From assembly GCA_900771195.1 (NCBI GenBank), contig CAAGMZ010000022.1:1-28281 (forward strand): 28,281 bases of DNA, given 5' to 3'. The translations under genes and the position numbers were made by a program. Below are positions 1-6,303 of this stretch, one piece after another. Origin of the DNA: Lachnospiraceae bacterium (lineage in GTDB: Bacteria > Bacillota > Clostridia > Lachnospirales > Lachnospiraceae). A model generated the notes under the pieces. That model saw nothing but the letters and a program-made list of their open reading frames with translations, did no database searches and was not told the DNA's origin. Each line of letters begins with the position of its first letter. Position 1 is the first letter of the stretch.

Positions 1-288
1 ACAACACCTGAGGAGACCACAACACCTGAGGAGACCACAACACCTGAGGAGACCACAACACCTGAGGAGACCACAACACCAGAGGAGACCACAACACCTG
101 AGGAGACCACAACACCTGAGGAGACCACAACACCTGAGGAGACCACAACACCTGTCGAGACCACAACACCAGAGGAGACCACAACACCTGAGGAGACCAC
201 AACACCAGAGGAGACCACAACACCAGAGGAGACCACAACACCAGAGGAGACCACAACACCTGAGGAGATAACAACACCAGAGGAGACA
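1..288 (+). repeat. Tandem 18-bp coding repeat, 16 units
   Basis: The unit is ACAACACCTGAGGAGACC, repeated head to tail 16 times from the window edge. Only a few synonymous changes (CCT/CCA) and single amino-acid changes (TTPVET at 145-162, TTPEEI at 253-270) occur. Near identity at DNA level indicates recent expansion or homogenisation by slippage or recombination. The array continues upstream of the window, so its real length is unknown. Confidence 0.97.
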
Positions 289-618
289 ACATCTTCAGAG
301 GAAGTGACCGGCACTTCAAGAACTCCAGAGGTTGAGGGCGACGAAGAAAAGGAAACCACAACGGCAGCACTTGACGAGGATGTAACCAAGACCTCAAGAA
401 CTCCGGAGGTTGAGGGCGATGAGGAGAAGGCAGAGACTACGACAGCTGCATCCGATGATTCAGCCAGGTCTCAGAGAACTCCTGAAGTTGAGGCTGATAC
501 GGGTGATAACGGCAAGGGCTTTATCACAATGTGCAGTGTAATGATGGCATTGTCAGCAGCTACATTTGCAGTGCTTGCCATTAAGAAAAAAGAAGAAAAA
601 GAAGATCAGAACATCTAA
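1..618 (+). CDS. 3' end of a Thr/Pro/Glu-repeat surface protein with C-terminal membrane anchor (5' end outside window)
   Basis: The frame is open from base 1 to a TAA at 616-618, so this is the C-terminal 205 residues of a longer protein. It begins with 16 tandem hexapeptides TTPEET (variants TTPVET and TTPEEI), then three looser repeats built around RTPEVE (two read SRTPEVEGDEEK). It closes with a Gly/Asn spacer (ADTGDNGKG), about 20 hydrophobic residues (FITMCSVMMALSAATFAVLA) and a charged tail (IKKKEEKEDQNI). This layout, an extended low-complexity stalk, a hydrophobic segment and a positive tail, is that of a Gram-positive cell-surface protein. A strict LPXTG is absent; the TGD before the hydrophobic stretch resembles the end of an (x)PxTGD sorting signal. 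Anchoring by sortase or simply by the membrane helix are both possible. The N-terminal functional domain cannot be seen. GTG at 304 is internal and not a start. Confidence 0.85.
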   Translation, partial: TTPEETTTPEETTTPEETTTPEETTTPEETTTPEETTTPEETTTPEETTTPVETTTPEETTTPEETTTPEETTTPEETTTPEETTTPEEITTPEETTSSEEVTGTSRTPEVEGDEEKETTTAALDEDVTKTSRTPEVEGDEEKAETTTAASDDSARSQRTPEVEADTGDNGKGFITMCSVMMALSAATFAVLAIKKKEEKEDQNI

Positions 619-679
619 AGCAGAATAAGCTCTGAAAATTAAATCAATTTTCCGGCTGTTATGTCTGACCGGAAAGCAG

Positions 680-721
680 AAAACGGTGCATCCTGAATTT
701 GAAGGATTGCACCGTTTTTTG
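680..721 (+). terminator. Intrinsic terminator of the repeat-protein gene
   Basis: A stem AACGGTGCA-TCC pairs with GGA-T-TGCACCGTT across a short AT-rich loop and is followed by TTTTTT. It lies 60 bases after the stop codon. A second perfect 7-bp inverted repeat (TTTCCGG/CCGGAAA, 649-675) sits between the stop codon and this terminator. Confidence 0.85.
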
Positions 722-753
722 CAAGGCTGAAACGGGAATACCGTTGCCCATCG

Positions 754-861
754 GTTTACCGGTAAACTTCCATAAATGTCATCAAAATAACGAAAAACAA
801 CAAAAATACACATAAAACAACAACGAAAAACAACAGTTTTTAAAATAAAAGGTGTTATAAT
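754..861 (+). promoter_or_regulatory. Candidate control region of the small membrane protein gene
   Basis: Between the terminator and the next gene there is a perfect 14-bp palindrome GTTTACCGGTAAAC (754-767). Next come two exact copies of AACGAAAAACAAC (789-801 and 822-834), whose starts are 33 bp apart. A -10-like TATAAT follows at 856-861. No recognisable -35 box lies 17 bp upstream of it, which fits an activator-dependent promoter. This is sequence pattern only; no regulator is identified. Confidence 0.4.
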
Positions 862-959
862 AAATAGTGTCATATTTACACGCGGAACATGTATTGATGA
901 AGGGTTCTGTTTTTGAACAGCTGATGTTTTTTGCTAAGCTTATAATGGGGAAAATCACT

Positions 960-1460
960 ATGAAGAAGAAAAAAATTATTATTATTGTTATTTCAGTTTT
1001 GTTTGCATTGGGGGCTGTTGTTGCTGTTCTGGCGCTTAATGGGGTGTTTCGGAATACTGATCCGATTTACGGCACCTTTGAATATGTTAAAGCGGACGGG
1101 TCTGTGGCAGTTGTTACAATGACGGAAAAATATGCGTATTTTGAAAATGTTCCTTTTGAAGGTTCTGAACAGAATTCGGCTTATTTATATGCTAAAGATG
1201 AATTTAATACATCTGAAGAAAAAATTGACAATGAAAAGTTGCGGAATCGCATTGAGGAATTAGTGAAGGACATGGATTATGATATAATGTTTAACGGAAA
1301 GACGGTTGCGTATACGGATGTCAAATACATTGAGGAATACAATCAGTACTATTACTATATTACCAATGGGAAGACAGGAAAACACGGGCTGTCGCTCTGC
1401 GTTGATCTTTCCACAAAAACACTTTCTATCGCTGATATGATGTTTAAACTGAAAGAATAG
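960..1460 (+). CDS. Small membrane-anchored or secreted protein of unknown function
   Basis: I do not recognise a family. The 166-residue product starts with MKKKK and one long hydrophobic stretch (residues about 6-26), a signal anchor or uncleaved signal peptide. A predicted extracytoplasmic part of about 135 residues follows, rich in Tyr, Glu and Lys. It has no cysteine until near residue 150 and no lipobox. ATG at 960 is chosen over the GTG at 867 and ATG at 897: GGGG precedes it at a usable distance, it begins a classical membrane-insertion N terminus, and the -10-like sequence at 856-861 would place transcription start at about the GTG. It stands alone between a terminator and a convergent operon. 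Confidence 0.7.
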   Translation: MKKKKIIIIVISVLFALGAVVAVLALNGVFRNTDPIYGTFEYVKADGSVAVVTMTEKYAYFENVPFEGSEQNSAYLYAKDEFNTSEEKIDNEKLRNRIEELVKDMDYDIMFNGKTVAYTDVKYIEEYNQYYYYITNGKTGKHGLSLCVDLSTKTLSIADMMFKLKE

Positions 1461-1626
1461 TCATGATAATCTGTAAGAATGCAAAAAAGAACATGCGGAT
1501 GAAGGTGTCTTATGGCTTATGTTGAGTAATGATATACTTGATGAATTACCAATTCAGGCAGCCTGTTGTAAAACAATTAAAAGAACAGAGTTAGGCGGCA
1601 TATGATGCTGCATCAAAAAACATGAA

Positions 1627-1686
1627 TGATTATTGGGGACGGGTCATAAAGCGCCCGAACCCAATAATTATTTTATGGTCTTTTTT
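1627..1686. terminator. Bidirectional terminator between convergent genes
   Basis: An 11-bp stem (TGATTATTGGG with CCCAATAATTA, one G-U pair) encloses a further CGGG/CCCG pairing. On the plus strand it is followed at once by TTTT. On the minus strand TTTTTT follows after 6 bases. It can end both the small membrane-protein transcript and the leftward four-gene operon. The rest of 1461-1626 holds nothing I can support. Confidence 0.8.
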
Positions 1687-3038
1687 TATTTCCCTTCTGA
1701 TATGCTGAGGCATTTGTCAAGTGCAGAGGCAATCCAGTCAATGTCACATTCTTTAAAAGCCAGCGGAGGACGAAGCTTAAGCACATTGCCATAGTGCCCG
1801 GCCACGGAAGTAAGGACCCGATTATCACGGAGAAGTTCTATAAGGTCAAGGGCTTTTGCCTGGTCAGGTGTCTTTTGGCCATCATTTTTAGTTATCTCAA
1901 AACCAATAAAGAGTCCGGCACCGCGCACATCTCCTACAGACTCCGGATGACGATTTTTTACATCATTAAGAGCCGATAACAGCTTGGCTCCGACCGTCTT
2001 GCAGTGCTCCTGCAGATGTTCCTCCTTTATAACCTTAAGGACTGCCTGGGCAGCGGCAATTGAGACGGGATTTCCGCCGAAAGTATTGAAGTATGGCAGT
2101 TTGTCGCTGAAAGCAGCCATTACCTCATGACGTGCGGCAAGTCCGGAAACGGGGATTCCGTTGCCCATGGGTTTTCCCATCGTAACCATGTCGGGAATAA
2201 TGCCATGCCTTGCAAATCCCCAGAAAGAGTCACCTGTACGGGCAAATCCGGGCTGGACCTCGTCGGCGATGAACACGCCGCCGTTTTTATGTACTACGTC
2301 AATTGCAGCCTTCAGGAAACCGACCGGGTTGGGATGTACACCATCGGAAGAGAAGATTGAGTCTGCAAGAAAACAGGAGAATTTATGGCCTGCAGCATTG
2401 AGCTCATCAATTGTTTTCTGCATTTCGTTTGCGTACCACGAGGTGAATTCTTCGGGAGTTCCGCCCTGTCTGTAGTAATCAGGTGTTGATATAAGTCTTA
2501 CATTGGGAAGAAGCGGCTGTTCACTTCCAAGAGCCGGAGAACATCCGGAAGTAAGAGCGCTTGTACCGTGATAAGCTTCCTGTGATACAATGATGCCTGT
2601 TCCGCCCGTGTACTGCGCGGCTACACGGAGAGCCAGATCGTTGGCTTCCGAGCCGGTGCACATGAACATTATTTTGTCGACTTCATCGGGCATCATTGCA
2701 AGAATGTCCTCACTGTAATCAACGATTTTTTCATGAAGATATCTGGTGTGCGTATTCAACATTTTCATCTGCTCTGTGACCGCTTCTATGACTGCAGGAT
2801 GACAGTGGCCCACACCTGCTACGTTGTTATACATGTCGAGATATTTAGTGCCTTCGGCATCCCACAGATATTCACCTTCGCCGCGTACGAGGTTTACCGG
2901 TTTCCTGTAAAAAAGACGGTATGCCCCGCCCATGTATTTTTCCCTGCGCTGTATAAGCTCTCTGGTCTGCTCATCCAGCATGGAAATATTTTTATCGCTG
3001 TAACTGTTTGTATCCATGATACTTGATTTGGTTGCCAT
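1686..3038 (-). CDS. Class III PLP-dependent aminotransferase / lyase (PbfA or AGXT2-like)
   Basis: The 450-residue protein is a fold-type I class III PLP enzyme. NNVAGVGHCHP and LNTHTRYLHEKIVDY near the N terminus and CTGSEANDLALR (phosphate-binding region) are the signatures of the branch containing AGXT2, ethanolamine-phosphate phospho-lyase and PbfA, the ammonia-lyase acting on 1-hydroxy-2-aminoethylphosphonate. D259 in ADEVQ should hold the pyridine nitrogen, and K289 in TMGKPMGNG is the Schiff-base lysine. GGAGGTG lies 7 bases before the ATG. It is the last gene of the leftward operon, 32 bases after the MgtC gene. Next to a probable aminoethylphosphonate importer, the best guess is removal of the amino group from that substrate or its hydroxy derivative. 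A general omega-amino-acid transaminase cannot be excluded. Fold assignment is firm, substrate is inference. Confidence 0.85.
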   Translation of the reverse strand: MATKSSIMDTNSYSDKNISMLDEQTRELIQRREKYMGGAYRLFYRKPVNLVRGEGEYLWDAEGTKYLDMYNNVAGVGHCHPAVIEAVTEQMKMLNTHTRYLHEKIVDYSEDILAMMPDEVDKIMFMCTGSEANDLALRVAAQYTGGTGIIVSQEAYHGTSALTSGCSPALGSEQPLLPNVRLISTPDYYRQGGTPEEFTSWYANEMQKTIDELNAAGHKFSCFLADSIFSSDGVHPNPVGFLKAAIDVVHKNGGVFIADEVQPGFARTGDSFWGFARHGIIPDMVTMGKPMGNGIPVSGLAARHEVMAAFSDKLPYFNTFGGNPVSIAAAQAVLKVIKEEHLQEHCKTVGAKLLSALNDVKNRHPESVGDVRGAGLFIGFEITKNDGQKTPDQAKALDLIELLRDNRVLTSVAGHYGNVLKLRPPLAFKECDIDWIASALDKCLSISEGK

Positions 3039-3070
3039 ATATGTACACCTCCAAATATTTTAATCAGATT

Positions 3071-3760
3071 CTAACGAATCTCTTCAATATAGTGAATGGC
3101 ATCTATTTTATACATCTGTTCAATCACATCTGAATGACTCTGCCTTTTTAACAGGTCAAATTTAGCAGTGATTACGGCGTCTTTACCCTGAAGAGGCTGC
3201 CGTTTCTGTTTTTCTATGGTAGATATATGAAAATTATTGTCCTGAACAAATTGAAAGACAGCCGAAACGCCGGTTTCTTTGTCAACTTCCATATACAAAA
3301 ACATTCCTCTGGCGTTTCCGTCAACCTTGTGGCTGATGTATGTAAGCACCGTCATTACAAATAAAATCAGTGCAAATGCCAGCAGGGCACCGGCGATAAA
3401 ACCGGAACCTATTGCTATGCCCAGGCAGGCGGTGGTCCAAAGACTTGCCGCTGTTGTCAATCCCTTGACATAGTTTTTTCCGGTCACTATTATGGTTCCG
3501 ACACCAAGAAAACCGATACCGCTGATGACCTGTGCCGCCAGACGGGCAGGATCACCGGTATTAAAGCGGATTACCAGATATTCATCTGTAATCATGACAA
3601 TCGAGGCGCCCAGACAGACAAGGGCAAAAGTCCGTACACCTGCCGGCTGACCGTGAGCACCGCGTTCCATACCAATCAGACCGCCTAACAGAGTGGCCAG
3701 AAACAGCCTCATAAGTATGGAGATGCCATTAAAATCCTGTAAGGTCTTAAGGAATTCCAT
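3071..3760 (-). CDS. MgtC/SapB family membrane protein
   Basis: The 229-residue protein carries the family hallmark GLIGMERGAHGQPAGVRT (residues 27-44), where Glu32, Arg33 and Arg43 are the usual conserved charges. It has four to five membrane segments up to about residue 145 and a C-terminal cytoplasmic ACT-like domain of about 80 residues, as in full-length MgtC proteins. In enterobacteria MgtC modulates F1Fo ATP synthase and phosphate uptake under Mg starvation; in Firmicutes the role is not settled. ATG at 3760 is preferred over the upstream TTG at 3781: GGGAG lies 7 bases before it, and the TTG falls in the U-tract of a terminator. It is co-directional with a PII gene and a PLP enzyme, so it probably serves the same nutrient response. 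Confidence 0.9.
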   Translation of the reverse strand: MEFLKTLQDFNGISILMRLFLATLLGGLIGMERGAHGQPAGVRTFALVCLGASIVMITDEYLVIRFNTGDPARLAAQVISGIGFLGVGTIIVTGKNYVKGLTTAASLWTTACLGIAIGSGFIAGALLAFALILFVMTVLTYISHKVDGNARGMFLYMEVDKETGVSAVFQFVQDNNFHISTIEKQKRQPLQGKDAVITAKFDLLKRQSHSDVIEQMYKIDAIHYIEEIR

Positions 3761-3779
3761 CAAATCACTCCCAAATAAC

Positions 3780-3819
3780 AAAAACGCCTTGAATTATCTG
3801 TGATGATAATTACAAAGCG
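3780..3819 (-). terminator. Intrinsic terminator inside the leftward operon, between PII and MgtC genes
   Basis: Read on the minus strand, CGCTTTG-T-AATTATC pairs with GATAATTCAAGGCG around the loop ATCACA. That gives 14 pairs with one bulge and one G-U, followed by TTTTT. The 5' arm overlaps the last codons and stop of the PII gene. Only about 20 bases separate the U-tract from the MgtC start, too little for an independent promoter, so it should reduce rather than abolish downstream expression. Confidence 0.75.
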
Positions 3820-4148
3820 TCGTTGCCTCGTTCTCCCGTACGGATTCTTATGTAATCTTCAACATTGTAGATTGCGATTTTGCCGTCGCCGTACTGTCCG
3901 GTGTTAACCTCCTCCATAATGCTTGTAACTACCTTGTCAACAACCTCATCGGCTATGATGGTCTCAATTTTGATTTTCGGAAGAAAACCAATTTTGTATT
4001 CATTACCGTTGTATGACTTGATTGTGCCGTTCTGCTTGCCATAACCCATTGTAGTTACGAAATTCATGCCGTTTATGCCGTTTTCATCAAGGATGGTCTT
4101 GACAATCTCCAGCTTTTCCGGTTTGATGATGATTTCAAGTTTCTTCAT
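3810..4148 (-). CDS. glnB: PII nitrogen-regulatory signal protein (GlnB/GlnK family)
   Basis: This is a full-length 112-residue PII protein that aligns with E. coli GlnB without a gap, so family numbering applies directly. Visible are Q39 (2-oxoglutarate/Mg site), the T-loop with the uridylylation tyrosine Y51 in NEYKIGFLPK, K58, the B-loop T83-G84 and G87-D88-G89-K90, and R101/R103 with TGERG. All ATP and 2-oxoglutarate contact residues expected of a working sensor are present. GGAGG precedes the ATG at normal spacing. It follows the GntR-type gene by 26 bases. No amtB or glutamine synthetase gene is adjacent, which is unusual. Its target could be the MgtC protein, the transporter or the regulator (inference). 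Whether it is best called GlnB or GlnK cannot be decided here. Confidence 0.93.
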   Translation of the reverse strand: MKKLEIIIKPEKLEIVKTILDENGINGMNFVTTMGYGKQNGTIKSYNGNEYKIGFLPKIKIETIIADEVVDKVVTSIMEEVNTGQYGDGKIAIYNVEDYIRIRTGERGNDAL

Positions 4149-4174
4149 AGGGTTATCCTCCTTATATTATGATT

Positions 4175-4912
4175 TTATGTGAATTCCATTGCAAAGTGGA
4201 AAATATCACCTCTGGCACGTACCACAAAGTACTCGGCAGGCCCCACATCAGTTATTGCAAAAACATTTTCCTGCTGGAGTATGGGCATATTGTCCGGAAT
4301 ATCAAGCAGTCTGGCTTCGGATGATGTGGGAAGGCTTGCTTCCAGTCGCACCCATGTGCATACCGGATGCGGCAGATGGTAGATATTCATAAAAATATTG
4401 TTGGTGCCGCAATAATTGTCAATATGCCTTTCCAGACCGGGAACAAACTTTTCCGGAATAACAGACAGACATACTGCAAGCTTTTTGCCACCTATAGTAC
4501 GGAGCTGGCGGAGATAATATACCTGTTCGCCGCGTCCTATTTTCAGCATATCCATATCCCTGTCTGAAGGAGACCGAAGCTCCACGGAGATAATCTCGCT
4601 TGTGAAATTCCGTGTTCCTTTATTCAGAATCTCGGAAAAGCCAAGGGAGTTCTCATGCCGGTATACGACAGGACTGGGCTGTTCTGATACAAAAAAGCCT
4701 TTGCCCTTACGGGAATATATTATTCCCCGGGATTTAAGAGTGGACAAAGCACTGCGGACGGTATTGCGGTTGGTGGAAAACATTTCTGCCAGAACATTCT
4801 CCGAGGGAAGCCTGTCGTTTTCCGAAAGGTCGTGTTCACGGATATACTTCCTTATATAGGAAATGATTTCCCGACGTTTGGATTCCACTGTGCTGCTGTC
4901 TGAACTGCTCAT
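4175..4912 (-). CDS. GntR family (HutC/UTRA type) transcriptional regulator
   Basis: The 245-residue protein has an N-terminal winged helix-turn-helix (about residues 10-78): DRLPSENVLAEMF, then NRNTVRSALSTLKSRGIIYSRKGKG. A C-terminal UTRA ligand-binding domain (about 90-243) shows the family's late E-x-F/V-V-V-RARGD and HFAMEF strand. HutC-type members sense small metabolites and usually repress; phosphonate regulators such as PhnF belong here. GAAAGGAA lies 7 bases before the ATG. It is first in the leftward operon and divergent from the transporter operon. The TGGTACCA palindromes in both promoters are the likely operators, so it should be autoregulated and control both directions. The ligand is not shown. 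Confidence 0.92.
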   Translation of the reverse strand: MSSSDSSTVESKRREIISYIRKYIREHDLSENDRLPSENVLAEMFSTNRNTVRSALSTLKSRGIIYSRKGKGFFVSEQPSPVVYRHENSLGFSEILNKGTRNFTSEIISVELRSPSDRDMDMLKIGRGEQVYYLRQLRTIGGKKLAVCLSVIPEKFVPGLERHIDNYCGTNNIFMNIYHLPHPVCTWVRLEASLPTSSEARLLDIPDNMPILQQENVFAITDVGPAEYFVVRARGDIFHFAMEFT

Positions 4913-4942
4913 AAAATAATTCCTTTCATCTGGAATAAATGA

Positions 4943-4971
4943 AATCTAACATGGTACCAAGTTGGTGTCAA
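4943..4971 (-). promoter_or_regulatory. Promoter of the leftward operon with operator in the spacer
   Basis: On the minus strand, TTGACA (4966-4971) and TAGATT (4943-4948) are separated by exactly 17 bp. The palindrome TGGTACCA occupies 4952-4959, spacer positions 7-14. An overlapping 11-bp palindrome ACCAAGTTGGT (plus strand, 4956-4966) extends into the -35 box. Predicted transcription start is about 4936, giving a leader of about 24 bases before the regulator ATG. Confidence 0.85.
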
Positions 4972-5081
4972 TGGATTTCCTTAAATTAGCACGAGTTCGT
5001 CTATTTTGTACAAACAAGTATCATTTATGCGATTGAAAGAAAGAAAAATACACAATGTTGGATTTTTTTGCACAAAAACGA

Positions 5082-5110
5082 TTGACACTATCCTGGTACC
5101 AAGTTAGAAT
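5082..5110 (+). promoter_or_regulatory. Promoter of the transporter operon with operator in the spacer
   Basis: TTGACA (5082-5087), a 17-bp spacer and TAGAAT (5105-5110) make a near-consensus sigma-A promoter. TGGTACCA at 5094-5101 takes spacer positions 7-14, the same register as in the divergent promoter 142 bp away. A bound repressor would cover both core elements. Predicted start is about 5117. Confidence 0.87.
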
Positions 5111-5130
5111 TGCACTCAAGTTGAAAGCAA

Positions 5131-5166
5131 AGGCGTTTCCAATGATGGTTGGGAACGTCTTTTTTT
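5131..5166 (+). terminator. Leader terminator (candidate attenuator) upstream of the transporter genes
   Basis: A 12-bp stem (AGGCGTTTCCAA with TTGGGAACGTCT, two G-U pairs) and a 6-base loop are followed by seven T in a row. It lies wholly between the promoter (start about 5117) and the ATPase ATG at 5192, about 14 bases into the transcript. No gene ends just upstream that it could serve, so it should act on the transporter transcript itself. No obvious antiterminator pairing was found. A tiny open frame MMVGNVFFYQ (5142-5174) runs through the hairpin; its translation is unproven. Confidence 0.75.
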
Positions 5167-5191
5167 ATCAGTAACAGGGAGGAATGGCGAA

Positions 5192-6286
5192 ATGGATAAT
5201 GCGGAAAACACCTTCTTAGAGCTTAAACACATTAATAAGAAATTTGGAAAGTTCACGGCTCTCGATGACATTAACCTGACGATTAATAAAGGTGAATTCG
5301 TCTGTATGCTTGGCCCGTCCGGGTGTGGCAAGACAACGCTGCTTCGTATTATAGCGGGGCTTGAAAAGCCTACGGACGGGCAGGTTTTCATTAACGGAAA
5401 AGATGTGACCAAGCTTCCTCCCGGGAAGAGAAATTTCGGAATCGTGTTCCAGTCGTACGCACTTTTTCCCAATATGACGGTTCGTCAGAATATAGCGTTC
5501 GGACTCAAGAGGAAAAAGCTTTCCCAAAAAGAAACGGAAGACAGAATAAAGAATGTTCTCAGGCAGGTCAATCTTGAAGACCAGATAGATAAGTATCCGG
5601 CACAGCTTTCAGGAGGACAGCAGCAGAGAATCGCTCTTGCAAGGGCCCTTGTTGTATCGCCGGATTTTCTGCTTCTGGATGAGCCGCTGTCAGCACTTGA
5701 TGCCAAGGTGCGTCTTAAGGTCAGGAAAGAGATTCGTGCATTGCAGCAGAAATTAGGGATTACGACAATCATGGTAACGCACGATCAGGAGGAAGCCCTT
5801 ACAATGGCTGACAAAATAGTTGTCATGAACAACGCATGTATCATGCAGAAGGGAACACCTGTTGAAATTTATGATGAGCCCTGTAATCCGTTCGTTGCTG
5901 ATTTTATAGGCTCAATAAATTTCTTTCAGGCAGATATCAGGTCCAATGCCAATGTGACTACTGACAAGACCCTTATTGAAGATTTGTCCGAAAATCAGGG
6001 AAGCCTTAAGGCCTGCAGACCTGAGGATATAGAGATAGTTCAGAAGAAATCACTTAACTCGTTTAATGTCACTGTTCATGATATTGAGTTTCACGGATAT
6101 GGATACAGACTGTGGCTTGATTTGGGTGATCACGAAAATGCGCCGGTCAATAATGACTATATTTCCATAGATATGTCTGCGGATGAACTGAAGCACCTTG
6201 GAATTCGGAAGGGTGATGACATATCAATCCGTTTCAGGCGCGGAAAGCTGCATTATTTCAGCTCCGGGCAAAAGGCTGAGGCATGA
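5192..6286 (+). CDS. phnT: ABC transporter ATPase, probable 2-aminoethylphosphonate type
   Basis: The 364-residue ATPase of the CUT1/FbpC-PotA group shows Walker A GPSGCGKTT (41-49), Q-loop Q87, signature LSGGQ (139-143), Walker B LLLLDEP with E164, D-loop SALD and switch H197. A C-terminal TOBE-like domain follows from about residue 245. GEFVCMLGPSGCGKTTL, NFGIVFQSYALFPN and FVADFIGSINFF closely resemble what I remember of the PhnT2 subfamily of putative aminoethylphosphonate transporters. Ferric or polyamine importers are the nearest alternatives. GGGAGG precedes the ATG by 9 bases. It energises the permease encoded 17 bases downstream. Expression is subject to the operator-bearing promoter and leader terminator. 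Confidence 0.85.
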   Translation: MDNAENTFLELKHINKKFGKFTALDDINLTINKGEFVCMLGPSGCGKTTLLRIIAGLEKPTDGQVFINGKDVTKLPPGKRNFGIVFQSYALFPNMTVRQNIAFGLKRKKLSQKETEDRIKNVLRQVNLEDQIDKYPAQLSGGQQQRIALARALVVSPDFLLLDEPLSALDAKVRLKVRKEIRALQQKLGITTIMVTHDQEEALTMADKIVVMNNACIMQKGTPVEIYDEPCNPFVADFIGSINFFQADIRSNANVTTDKTLIEDLSENQGSLKACRPEDIEIVQKKSLNSFNVTVHDIEFHGYGYRLWLDLGDHENAPVNNDYISIDMSADELKHLGIRKGDDISIRFRRGKLHYFSSGQKAEA

Positions 6287-6303
6287 TTGGAGGATGAAAG
6301 CGT

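Noticed and set aside
1..288. CRISPR-like array
   Set aside because: The units are contiguous 18-mers without spacers and stay in one open reading frame coding TTPEET, so they are a coding tandem repeat.
304..618. Separate gene starting at GTG 304
   Set aside because: The frame is open to the window start with the same composition, and no ribosome-binding site precedes 304.
553..873. 106-residue minus-strand frame
   Set aside because: It is antisense to the repeat protein end and its terminator, has odd composition (runs of Phe from A-rich coding DNA) and no ribosome-binding site or family resemblance.
1519..1605. 28-residue open frame MLSNDILDELPIQ... downstream of the small membrane protein
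   Set aside because: It is short, with a poor ribosome-binding site and no recognised relative. It could be a gene remnant, but the sequence alone does not support that.
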